Positions 13,424-25,200 of a DNA stretch of 64,000 bases are shown here, one piece after another; position 1 is the stretch's first letter; each line of letters starts with the position of its first letter. The DNA is from Stercorarius parasiticus (lineage: Eukaryota > Chordata > Aves > Charadriiformes > Stercorariidae), in the NCBI GenBank assembly GCA_013396915.1, contig VWZL01003476.1:248001-312000 (forward strand), read 5' to 3'. The notes below the pieces were generated by a model, which was not told where the DNA came from, made no database searches, and saw only the letters and a list, made by a program, of their open reading frames with translations. Both the position numbers and the translations under genes were made by a program.

Positions 13424-16400
13424 AGAGCAGGCTATCTACTTAATTCCTGTCTGGAAACTCCAGTTACAAAGAACTATAGAGAGCTCTAGCTTCAGAGCTA
13501 AGTCCTTTTCTCACCCTCTCACACCTTCACACAGGAAGCACTCGGATTCACTTTTTCTAAGGTACTCCTGCTCTCTGCTGACTTCATCCAGCTCCTAACC
13601 GGATGTAGAAGGTGGTGTCTCTGCCTGATTAGCTAATTAATGAGGAGAAATGAGGGCTGAGTTATGCAAGAAAAATGACAGGCTGAAGCCCAGCAATAAT
13701 CCTAACTAAAAATATACTGGTTGGAGTCTACTGTTTTTTTCTAAGAGGAGGAGGAAAACTGTGTGAGAGAAGAGCAAACAAGGGTATAAATGCAAATCAT
13801 TGTAAGTGCAGCAAAGCTCACAGTAGCTGGGAGGATTCGTGTATCATTTCCTGCTGTGTGCTGCAAAAAGCAAGACAAACTCAAGGATCCAAGATGAAAA
13901 AGAGACTATTGTGTGATTTTCCACATCTGAAGCAACTGGAGGGATGTCAGGGAGATATTCTGGAATTAAGATAAATCACTGCTGGATATGTTAATCAGAT
14001 GGGCTGTAGACCACAGCAGCCCTGGTGTGGGAGTGGTGCCCTTCAGCAGAAGGGCAGGGTACCTTGTATGAGGGAGGCAATAGCATCTGCTGTCCCGACT
14101 GAGCATGAGTCATGCCCCTGTAATGGGACTTTGCCAAGAGATGGAACTCCTCTGCACCAATGGGCAGCACCTGGGGCCTGGCAGATGGGCAAAAGCGTCC
14201 TGACCCTACACCCTTGTGAGGACCCACGGGCAGTTCATTAATTTTAAAATATATCCATTACATTGCAGAGAAAAACAACTCGGCGCTTGTTTGTATGAGG
14301 TGGGGTAAGAAGCTTGCCTGGCCTGCATCCGTGAAACAGGGGTGCTGCTCAGTCACTCTGCAACAGGTCACACGTGCCTCAGCATTTGGCAGGTCTTCCA
14401 GCTTGGTCAAATTCTCTATTGATTAGAGGGTCCTGTAAAGAAATGAGATTTCCTGTTCTGTCATGTAAAGATGACACTGGATCCAAATGAGGAAAATCTG
14501 CTAAAGAAATTCAGCATGGGAAGAATTTTCACTATGCAGCTACTATCTCAACCCTCAAATTTTGCCTTAAAAGGTAAACGAAGTTCTCTGTAAGAACTGC
14601 TGGTCTCAGGACCGGAGGTGGAAGTTCTCAGATCTAAGCCTGGAATTTGAGTCTGGATTAAATCCAGATGTCAGGATCACATCCACCCCCTTGGAAAATT
14701 CAGATCTCAATATAGACAGTGGCTTGTGTTTGGGGAGGGGGAATTGTTTTTCTGGCTTGCCCTCTTGTGACACTGACTGGGTGGGAAAAAATTAGCAATA
14801 CACACAACTCTGACTTCAGAAGTGGGCAAAAGGGATTAAATGTTGCTAATGGTACAGTTATACGCTTTCATTTGGACAGGCTGAGTGCAGAGGAGCTTTG
14901 ACTCTTGCTTTTCTGCTGGAGTATCTAAATGCTCTCTTAAAAGCATAAAATTCATTAAAATTCCAGGAAAGGAACTAACTGCTGACAGATGTGAGGCCAG
15001 ATGAAGGCTCCAAATCTGTGAATTGAGTTCTGGTTTCAGGAATACTGGGCAAAATGTGCTCAAGAGGGATGGAAGGGAAGTATTGAACCCAAGCCTGGGT
15101 ATTTCCACAGTAATGTGGACAGAGACCATCTTCAGCAGCAACTCTTCCTAAACATCTGCAGAAATCAACTTGACCCTGTGGCAGGGGATTTTTTTCCCCA
15201 TTTCAATTTCTATATGGGAAGCACTTTCTGTGACTTCTCATCCACCTCCCAAACTGCTGGAATTTAACCTTTTTTTTCCCCTGTTGCAACTTATTTAGCA
15301 AAGAAATGGACAAATCATCAGAATGGAATGTGCTTTAGAAAGCTAAAATCAGCAGAAGCTCTCAGGGTAGCCGAGAGTCTTCCCTTCCCCTGCTGCTACA
15401 TCAGATGGGCCTTTCAGGCAGATCGAGCTTCCTCTGCTGTATCCATCCGGTACCCAGCGTCTCAGGTACCAGGTCCAAGACACAGTTACAGCTAGGAACT
15501 AGCCACATTCCAACCTAAACTTTGTCACAGCCAGCTCAATAAATTTGTTCTCGCACCAATGCTATCCCCTCAGCTTAAACCATTTTCCTTCCTTATTACG
15601 TGCTACTCTGCCCTTAATATATTCACAGGAATCGCTTCTCCCCAGGCTGCCGTACCTGCTGACTCTCTCCAGAGGGGCTCCATAAGCCTACTTTCTCTCT
15701 CAGGATGGGCTCCCTGTTCCCCCTTGGGCTGCTAAGGTACTGTCCCTTGTCACAGCCTGAAGTCCTCCTCCTGGAGTGTGGCAAACAGCATTTGCGTAGC
15801 ACTTCATGCTAGTTTCTCCTGAGCCCTGTAGGATGACGGTAATACATCGCCACAATTAACATCTTTAAATACCATTTAATTAATCCATTGAAGCTGTAAG
15901 AAACTTTAATTAATGGCAGCTTTATTAGTGTTTACTTTACCTTCAACATGTAAGCTCTGGCACCATTTCCAAAGGAGCAAACTGGCAGAGCAGCTGAGAA
16001 GACACTCTCCCCCTGACTTTTCCCCACTCTGTTGGTCCCAGAGCTCACAGCCATCTCTGAGCACTGACAAGGACATGTTCCTTCGGCAGCTCTCCAAGAT
16101 GAGGGTCAAGTTAATGTAATTCCGTCACTATTTAGCTCTGCGCAACTCCTGTCATGTACAAGGTTAAATAAATTCACCAAAATCAAGCTCTAAAGAAGTG
16201 TTATTGCGAGGTCTGATTAATAGCACCGATTGTAGGGAAGTCTGACAGGAAAGCTGAGAGCTCTGCTCCACTTGGAGATCTCTGTATCATAGCCAAGGTC
16301 ACCGTGTCTCAGCTGCCAACCTTGAATGATGTTTGTGTAAAAAACAGATGCTCTTCGAGCTTCAGACTTCACATGCACTTTTGAATACAGAACCACAAGT

Positions 16401-17512
16401 TTCTGAATTCCAGCAACAGAGCAGACTAATGTACTGCATCTCTCAACCTTGCAACGTGGTAAAATGCTGCTGTTAAGATTATCAGGATAAAGAAGGATTA
16501 TCAGATCTTTGTGGGATTGAACCTGCTGTGGCAGGTGTCCATGCAGAAGAGCTCTGCAGCCTGTTGCAGTACTCTGCCAGAATATTTGCACACCACCTTT
16601 CCCTGGCGCCTCTTACAACAAAACATATATTCCCTCTGTCCCTCTTAAGTACCATGGCCAATTAATAAGGGAAGAATAGGAGAAAAAGGAAAAATACTAT
16701 CAACGTACTATAAATCAAGCACATGGGACTTGATTGCTGTTGTTAAAACTGAAATTAATCCAAGGACCACTGGAGTGATCCCTTAGGTTCAGGCACGTTA
16801 ACTCTGTGCTCTAAGGACGCTCATCAGGTATCTACATGGTAGAATGTCGTACTGTTTCCTCATTTTTTAAGTTATGTGATACAAAGCTTCAGGGTAGGGA
16901 GTCAAATGTTGATGGTCAGGGGAATGGAGACAGCAGTAATCTGAAACGCAGATCTTTAAACTTCAAGTACTAATTAACTATTATATTTTGCAAAATGTAA
17001 ATATTTGAGGCATGTAACACTAACTGAAAGCCAGTTGTGAAAAAAGAGCACTTTTCATGAGCAAACTGAACTAATAATTTGAAGCACTGTCCTGGTATTA
17101 CCAAATGACCGAGACACTTGCTATCATAACTGCTATATAGGCTTGGGTCAAATACTATAGTCTTAGTTTAATCATTTATTTACAGAACAAATTAAAACTA
17201 GCATACATCTAGTTTAACAATGCCCACTGATGAAAAGCTGTTTCTTTGTGGTAACTTCTGCATTACATTGCTGGAATAACGAATTGACTTGTTTAAGATC
17301 TAAGCATTGAGACATTAAACAATGTTGTCTCAAATTTCTAATAAGCAAGAAGTGAGCTGTGTTTAAAAAACCATCTAGCCCTACTAAAACCCAAATCCCA
17401 TGCCTCTGCCTTGTAAAACCCTACTTTTTTCAGAGCCCCACAGAGAGTATGGGAAGGCAGAACTCTGTCCTGTTTCCTACCTCAGAGCTTAGTAACATGC
17501 TGGAGTTGACAG
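13424..17512. other. Intergenic, no gene recognised
   Basis: AT-rich stretch between the LTR and the AP-1-type motif cluster. It holds a single TGAGTCA at 14106-14112. No repeats or coding exons are recognised. Confidence 0.6.
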
Positions 17513-18521
17513 TGAGTCAGCCTTTTGACTATGGTTTAAGGCTGCCTTCCCTCTTGATCGACATCGCATATCACAAAGTTTACATACCGCAACCAGTATC
17601 CTCAAAGTGAGTCAATGATGAAGAGAGGAGTGTCAGACAATATCCTGCTAGTCAGTCTTCTCCCTGCCCTCCAATGGAGGGGTTATCTAAAGATTAATTT
17701 GCAACATGTAAATACTGACCAATACTTTCTGAGTGCCTTTGCTATCCAAACTTGAATTCAGCAGCCACAGCCCTACATAGGTTTTCTATTTCCCTAATCA
17801 CTACTACAAGCACGTTTAGTAACTACACAATGTGACTGCATGCAAGACATGAGTCAAGTAAGAGTGAGCTTTTATGAGCTCTCCTCAAAACTCTGTACCT
17901 GTTACAAAGAACACTCTTGCCTCAAAGTGCCCGAGCCGGCTCTCGGCTGGCTGAGGGATGAGAAGCTGAGAGAGGCAGTACTCTGCCTGAATCCTGTCTT
18001 CCGTGAAATCATTGTTTCGCAAGATGAGGAAAAAAATGCATTGTCATCTTTCTTCACCATTCTTTCCACACTTCAGCAGTTAGTATACGCTTACAGGAAT
18101 TAGTACTACTGCAGCTCAGCCAGATATCTAAGGAGAGCTCCTTTTATCATTACCCACCTGTAAATATTCTTTTAAACAAACTAACTTTAATGTCCATTGC
18201 AAACCAGGGGATGCAGGATTCAATTTTACTTGCTGCTGTCATTCTCACAAGCCTTACTTATCTTCAAAAGCTGGGCAATGATGCCATGCTTCAAAAACAC
18301 AGTGGTGGAAGGCTGAGCATCACCAATAAAGATACCCTTAGATTCATACCAGCTGTAGGCAAAGTGAGAGGGGTTCAGGATCCCACCACCAGCAGCAACA
18401 GTACCTGCTGCTTCCTGAGCCCCTGTGCAAGGACTCTGCAGTAAGCCAGAGGTGCATGTTAAGGAAGAAAATACATGACATGCACGTGAGTAGCGCTGGG
18501 TTTCCCCACTCAGCTGACTCA
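17513..18521. promoter_or_regulatory. Cluster of four AP-1/NF-E2-type motifs upstream of ALAS1
   Basis: TGASTCA cores lie at 17513-17519, 17608-17614, 17850-17856 and 18515-18521, about 1.64, 1.55, 1.31 and 0.64 kb before the likely ALAS1 start of transcription. The first and last share the 10-mer GTGAGTCAGC in opposite orientation, which extends the core towards an NF-E2/MARE half site as bound by small Maf with BACH1 or NRF2. By chance such a 7-mer occurs about once per 8 kb. Occupancy is not shown by sequence. Confidence 0.4.
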
Positions 18522-18783
18522 CAGCTCCTGTTTTCCAATGAACAGGCGCACTAGGGCCCCTCCAGTCTATGTCCTGGGTATAAGGGAATCCAGTACTTCT
18601 AGGAAACAAGCATTGCATAGGCTGGGGTTGAGGGGAAACCCAGAGCAGGACAACTACCCACTTCTTCCTCCCCTGTGGGCCACATCCCCCTTGTGGGTCG
18701 CCCTCTCACAGACCCCCTCTGTCCCCTCACACACACCCCCAGCAGCGACTCATACCCCCTCCATACCCTCACGGCTCCTCCAT

Positions 18784-18997
18784 CCCCTGATGATGCCCCA
18801 AGAGCCACCTGGGCACCCACTCCAGCCCCTCACGGCCTCCCAGGAGCCGCCCAGGGCCCTCCTAGACCCTTACGCCCCCTCAGAAGCTGCCTGGGCCCCC
18901 TCCAGGTCCCTCCATCCCCTCACGGCATCTCAGAAGCCGCCTAAGACCCACTCCGTCCCCTCACAACACCCCAAGAGCTTCCCGAGGATCCCTCCAG
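18784..18997. repeat. C-rich minisatellite, about 41-bp unit, five copies
   Basis: Units begin CCCCT or CCCTT at 18784, 18826, 18867, 18916 and 18957. Four are 41-42 bases; the third is 49 because of an insertion near its end. Shared features are a CAnnAGCCnCC core and a closing CnCTCCAG-like segment. More degenerate related C-rich sequence extends from about 18,680 to 19,060. The array ends about 75 bases before the first NRF-1-like site. Translated, it yields a long proline-rich frame that is not a gene. Confidence 0.8.
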
Positions 18998-19070
18998 CCC
19001 CAGAAGAGCCGCCCCTCACAGCAACAACCCGCCCTCTCAATCACCGCCTCCGGCCCCTCAGGGCCCGGCC

Positions 19071-19115
19071 CGCGCCTGCGCCGTGCGGGGGGAGCAGCCG
19101 CACCGCGCCTGCGCC
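19071..19115 (+). promoter_or_regulatory. Two NRF-1-like sites of the ALAS1 core promoter
   Basis: The same 12-mer, CGCGCCTGCGCC, occurs at 19071-19082 and 19104-19115, on the same strand and 33 bases apart start to start. It differs little from the NRF-1 consensus (YGCGCAYGCGCR). Paired NRF-1 sites just upstream of the TATA box are established for mammalian ALAS1, where they link the gene to mitochondrial biogenesis. Binding in this bird is inferred from the motif and its position. Confidence 0.75.
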
Positions 19116-19128
19116 ATGCCCGGCGTGG

Positions 19129-19137
19129 CTATATAGG
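19129..19137 (+). promoter_or_regulatory. ALAS1 TATA box
   Basis: CTATATAGG lies 117 bases before the ALAS1 start codon, directly after the second NRF-1-like site. The expected initiation point is about 26-30 bases on; a TTACTGG with its A at 19156 fits loosely as initiator. The 5' UTR would then be about 90 bases. I see no CAGUG-loop iron-responsive element in it, as expected for ALAS1 and unlike ALAS2. Confidence 0.8.
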
Positions 19138-19245
19138 CGGCGGCGGAGCGGCTGTTACTGGCTGCAGGAGCGGTGACCTGTTATCGCGTCCTGCGTGGTC
19201 TCGTTCCCGCTGAGGTCGCGTCCGGTCTTCTCTCAGGCGGCAAGG

Positions 19246-22200
19246 ATGGAGGCGGTGGTACGGCGTTGCCCGTTCCTGGCCCGCGTCTCGCAGGCCTTCC
19301 TGCAGAAGGCTGGGCCCTCCCTGCTCCTCTACGCCCAGCACTGCCCCCGCATGATGGAGGCGGCCCCAGCCCGCGGCCTGGCCACGTCCGCCGCCCGCGG
19401 GCAGCAGGCGGAGGAGGAGAGCCCCGCCGCCCGCCGGGGTGAGTACGGACACGGGGGAGCGGTGGCCAGGCCTCTCCTCAGGGTGGGCGGCGGGCTGGGT
19501 CACGGCGGCAGTATCGAGAAGCTTCCCTAAGGACAGACCTAGTCGCCCTTAATTAAAAAAATATATATACAGACGTCGTATATCGTAGCAGGAAACTTCT
19601 GGAATGGGCACCTCTGAGATCAGGGTTGCTTAATGCTTTAAATGTCTGGTAATGAAGCACGGGCACAAATGGGGCCTGTTAGGACGTCCTGCAGTGAGCT
19701 GTGGTCGGGAATCCACGATCCTGGATTGTGGAGCTGGGATTTCCAGCGCTTGAGCGGCTCTTCACCCCAGCCGGTAACATTCCTTGGGGCATTCTTACCC
19801 TGGCACTCTGGGGAAAGCCTTGAGGCTTGCAGCAGAGGGAGGGCTGGTGACTGAAAATAGCTGAACTTAAAATCTCCCTTTTGGGACTGAAAGAGGGACT
19901 GTTATCTTTTTCCCCCTCAAAGGGTACAGTTGGGTGTTACAGGGGTTTTGTGCTTGTATAAATGAAGTCTTGATGCTCAGTTAAATAATGCTGAATAGCT
20001 TGTGCCAAATTAATTGTGAAGGTAACAGATAGAAAAGCTTAAGGCACTGTATTAAAATGATGAAGCTGAAGTGCTTTCCTTTCTCCGCCCCCACCTCAGA
20101 GGCCAAGAATGCCAAAGAGGTGGCCCAACAGAATGCAGATGGATCCCAGACACCTGCTGGCCACCCACCTGCTGGTGCTAGCCAGAGCTCTGCCACCAAA
20201 TGCCCATTCCTGGCAGCTCAGATGAATCACAAGAACAGTAATGTTTTCTGCAAAGCCAGCCTAGAACTTCAAGAGGATGTGCAGGAAATGCAGGCAGACA
20301 GGAAAGGTATGTATTCTGAGCGCTGAAGTGTTGGTTCCTTCCAAGAGCTTCTGGTGCCTAACTTGTCCGTAGAGTGTGCCAAGTCTAACAGTCACCACTT
20401 AAATTATGCAGGTAGAATTGTGGGAGACTGCAACAAAAAGCTGTTGGAGAATGTAGGTGTTAATGCAATATTTCATACCTCCAATATCATGCAGTGTTTC
20501 CCCTGGATGACTTTCCTGTAGGAATACCATTCTGATATGCTGGCTCTAAATGTATGAATTGAGCTGTTACGCTTGCACCCAAAGTGGATGCTTAGAACTG
20601 AAGAGAGCTTTACCAGGGTGCTGGTGTAGACAAAGGTGGTATATCCAGAAATGGAAGAAACTGGGTCGAGGTACTAAGCAAGTACCAGCACAAATCCAAG
20701 CTGGAAAGCAAGCAAACTTTTTTTTGTTTATGGAACTAAAGGGTGTTGGCTGGCTTGCAATCCTGATGCGGAAGGGCTGTCCCTTCAAAGGAAGGAACTC
20801 TTCACCAATATCAGTAAAGCCTTACCGTCTGTCTTAGGAAGCTTATTTTACTTTTCTGTTTGTTTTCTGTGGCATAGTTCTAAAAAAAACTGTGATAACT
20901 GAACAAAATAGTAGGAATGAAAAGGAAGTGGCTAACTAGAACCCTGCCTTTGGTTAGGTGTGTACCAGCTCTTTCAGATAAATACTGTAGCTGTATAGAG
21001 TGGTGTTCTGAGTCATGATGAACCAAATATGATGTAAGGAAATGACATGTTATATTGTCATCAATTAGCAAGGCTTTCCTTTTGTCCTGTACAATACAAA
21101 ATTGTAAGAAAATAAAATAGTAGATTCTAACAGAGACACGTGGATTCAGGTATGTGCTTCCTAAAGAACAACAAGTTAGAGTTACTTAAAGTGTTTTTTT
21201 GCTGAGCTCAACTTACTTCATTTTGTTTCAAACTGATTCAGCTCACTGAAATTTATTACAATATCTGTAGGTACAGAATTTGCCAAAATACCAACTACTT
21301 CTACAGTGAGAAACATTGAGACTGAGGGAGAAGAGCAGAGTGGCTTGCTCAAGAAGTTTAAGGATATTGTGCTGAAGCAAAGACCGGAAAGCGTCTCTCA
21401 TCTGCTTCAGGATAACTTGCCAAAATGTGAGATTGTCTGGCAAAACCCTCATCGGCCTGGTCCCTTGTAATTATTTCCTGTGTGCTGAAGTGTCCGTCTC
21501 GTTTCAGCTGTATCAACCTTCCAGTACGATCAGTTCTTTGAGAAAAAAATAGATGAAAAGAAGAAGGATCACACCTACAGAGTATTCAAAACGGTGAACC
21601 GAAAGGCGCAAATCTTTCCCATGGCAGATGACTATACTGATTCTCTGATCACCAAGAAAGAGGTGTCTGTCTGGTGCAGCAATGATTACCTGGGCATGAG
21701 TCGTCACCCTCGTGTGTGTGGAGCAGTTATGTGAGTAGCGCCATATTCTTAAGAGGCAGTGTCAAGCTATAGTGCTTTGCAGAAGCTTTTGTGGGAAGGC
21801 TGATGAAGAATTGATTTCTGTACTATGCCATATAAGCTGCTTCTGATATTATTCTTGGTATACAATTAAGCTTATGCTTTTCTCTTGAGCTGGGGTAGCT
21901 AACTTTGTATTTACTGACCCTGCTGCTCCTTGTATTTTCCTCAGAAGCCCCCCAGATCATAGAATCATCATGAATAGTTTCGGTTGGAAAAGACCTTTAA
22001 AGGTCATCTAGTCCAACCCCCCTGCAATGAGCAGGATGTTACCAGATAAACTGGATGGTATATTGCAGCTGTACTTGGTAACTGTTTTCTTAGCTTATTG
22101 GATTCCTGAGTTGTGCAGGTTGCTCAAAGACCTTAAACCTAACAGCCGCTTTTTGCAGCCAGTTCCTTTTTAGAACAATACTGATTATGTACTAGAGTGT

Positions 22201-25200
22201 TTTCGGCAATGGTCCTTTGTTCATCTGTGTATCATGCAGTAATGCTAATGCCTCTCTTCGGGCCCTCTGTAGGGAAACACTGAAACAACATGGTGCTGGA
22301 GCAGGAGGCACAAGAAATATTTCAGGAACAAGTAAATTTCATGTCGATTTGGAGAAAGAACTAGCTGATCTTCATGGAAAAGATGCAGCACTGTTGTTCT
22401 CATCTTGCTTTGTAGCCAATGACTCCACCCTCTTCACTCTAGCTAAGATGCTGCCAGGTGAGATCTCAAACTGCACCCCCTGTTTACCACAAAAATACAA
22501 CCCTGCCCTAAGCAGTTGGGAGTACGTTTCACAAATGGCTACCCAAAGTGGGGATTCATCCTATTCTATCAGCAAAGTACAGTGGTTTGGGTTTTTTAAT
22601 GCCATATTCAACTTACATTAGACTTGGGCAAATCATAGTAGCAGCCTACTGAGATTGATATCTAGGAGCTAGGAACTGCAGAAAGGCATTAGACAAAAAG
22701 GACAGAATTTCTGCTCTTACCTTTAAATTCCACCTGAAAATGAGGCAGCAGGAATTTAGTGTCCTCTAACCTCTGAGTGTGAAGTTCTTTCCCTCTATAA
22801 CTTACAAGGAGTTAGGAGAGTTAAATAAAAATATTAAGGAGTTGGAAAAAACCTTCTGTATTTCCTTAAGCTCATGTTTGTGTTAGTTTAAACACCTAAA
22901 ATAGGCTTTAAATATTATTCTTGCTTCATGATCTGTAACTTGCTCTTTTGATCACGAGCATTACTCTCTAGAACGTGCTACCCTTGCTGCCTGAACACTT
23001 CCATACATAAAGCAATGCTGTGAATCAGTTAATGCCTTCTATATTTAAAGTGTAACTGGGCTGTTCCCTCAGGCTGTGAGATCTACTCTGATTCTGGAAA
23101 CCATGCCTCCATGATCCAGGGGATCCGAAACAGCAGGGTGCCAAAACACATATTTCGCCATAATGATGTCAACCATCTTCGAGAACTATTGAAGAAGTCT
23201 GATCCATCTACCCCTAAAATTGTTGCATTTGAGACTGTTCACTCAATGGATGGTAAGCTGACATCAAACCCTTCTCTCTCCTTCCAGTGCAGTTAGTGCT
23301 CAGAACAGCTGTATTTTAATTCTAGAAGTGTCACTGCTATAAAGGTTTACATGAAAATAGTCTTCCAAAATGCCTAGTATTTTGGGGTACTGAGTACAGC
23401 AAATCCTAAACTGCCAGTCACTGCTTTGGTTCCTAGGTGCAGTCTGTCCTCTGGAAGAGCTGTGTGACGTGGCCCACGAGCATGGGGCAATCACTTTTGT
23501 GGATGAAGTGCATGCTGTGGGGCTGTATGGAGCTCGAGGTGGTGGTATAGGAGACCGGGATGGAATCATGCACAAGATGGACATCATCTCCGGAACGCTT
23601 GGTATGCATGGCCTGGCACTTTTACAGAAACTAAGGCAGCAAAGCTTCTGAGCAGCCAAATTAAGTAGGTTAACTCAAAATCAGTCTGTTCACGTGAACT
23701 TGCTAAGGGTTGTTGGGGGCTAGGATCTTTCAAAAAGCCCGAAGGATTTAAGTATGCCCCACAGTTTGAAAAGCTTGCGTTAAGCTCCTTACGCTGCTTT
23801 ACAAACCAGTTAAGGTAGCATTGGTGTTTTTTTTTTCCTTTAAACAAGCTAGCAAAAAGGCCTCCAGTGGCATATTATACAACTCAAGAATAAATTCAGG
23901 TGAGAATGCTAGTAGGGTAGTACTCTATATTTAGTAGTACTTAGTTCTTTTATGTGAAATGGAGTGTTCCTAATCTAGAAACCTGAGATGGGGAGTTATG
24001 TAAAGAGATTTGGCAAGAACCGAAGCAACTGCTATTATCTGAGTAGAATGCAGGCTTAGGAGTAAGTTTACTGGTGCAAATTGGAAAGTTGTTTAAATGG
24101 CTACCAAAACACAAGTAAAATTTACTAGGAAAGTTCATGACTTTGAAGCTTACAATCTTGGGTTACAGCCTAATAGAAACAGAAGCATTCATCAGACACC
24201 CTAGTTCTACCTGTGGCTCTGTTCTGGTACCTGAACATTTGGAAAGCGGGGCTGGTATCAACTGCACAGTCACAATAACAGCCTTGTGTGCTCCTTAGAG
24301 AAGCATAGGCTATTTCTAGCATCTCTGAAACAGATTAATTTAAATCTACTGAGAGACTTAGTGTTGACTCTTGGGGTCACTGTTGTAGTCTATGCTTGAT
24401 GATTAGGCTTATAAAGTCTTCCCCAAAATCAAAACTTGAGTATTTGAGAGAGTCTTTAACTGTCCTTGCTGTGTAATAACTAGATCTATGTTATCAGGAT
24501 TGGCTTAAAAACAAGAGCTGTAACATGTGCTGAGTAAATACAAGATTAGCTGGGAGGGGGGGGGCAGAATTGTTGCCTGCCATGACTACCTTAAGTATGT
24601 AGTCAAAGTAACTCATTCTCTCAAGTGAAAAGCTATAATACTTCAAGCCATTCTAGTGGGTAGAAGGAATAAGCTTGGCTGCCTTTTTTTTTTTCCTACA
24701 GGCAAAGCATTTGGTTGTGTAGGAGGATACATCTCCAGTACAAGGTCTCTGATAGACACTGTTCGTTCATATGCTGCTGGCTTTATTTTCACAACATCCC
24801 TGCCACCCATGCTCTTAGCTGGTGCCCTAGAATCCGTACGAACTCTGAAGAGTGCAGAGGGGCAAGTTCTGAGACGCCAGCACCAACGCAATGTGAAGCT
24901 TATGAGACAGATGCTGATGGATGCAGGGCTGCCTGTGGTGCACTGCCCCAGTCACATCATTCCAATAAGGGTGAGTACAGACCTGTGTCAACAGTATCCT
25001 GTTTTCCTGTCCGTGATCACATTACACTTTCAGGTATTAGTTAACATTCACAAAGTTCAAATCTGTCCTCGTATTCAGCAGTGATGTGCTAGGAGTCTGG
25101 CTTAAGTTGACCTCAGTCTGCTATAAACGTTGTAAAGCAGAATGATAAAGTGTATGAAACCCACAATCTCACAGTATACAGAAAGCAAGGAGGCTGGTAA

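Noticed and set aside
1..18000. POC1A exons upstream of ALAS1
   Set aside because: Expected by synteny on the minus strand, but no WD-repeat coding sequence or matching exon was seen. The gene probably lies beyond the left edge.
18538..19176. 212-codon plus-strand frame ending at the ALAS1 start site
   Set aside because: It is the translation of the C-rich minisatellite (proline-rich, repetitive) and runs through the NRF-1 sites and TATA box. It has no family resemblance.
19156..19245. Iron-responsive element in the ALAS1 5' UTR
   Set aside because: No CAGUGN loop with a bulged stem is visible. The IRE belongs to ALAS2, not ALAS1.
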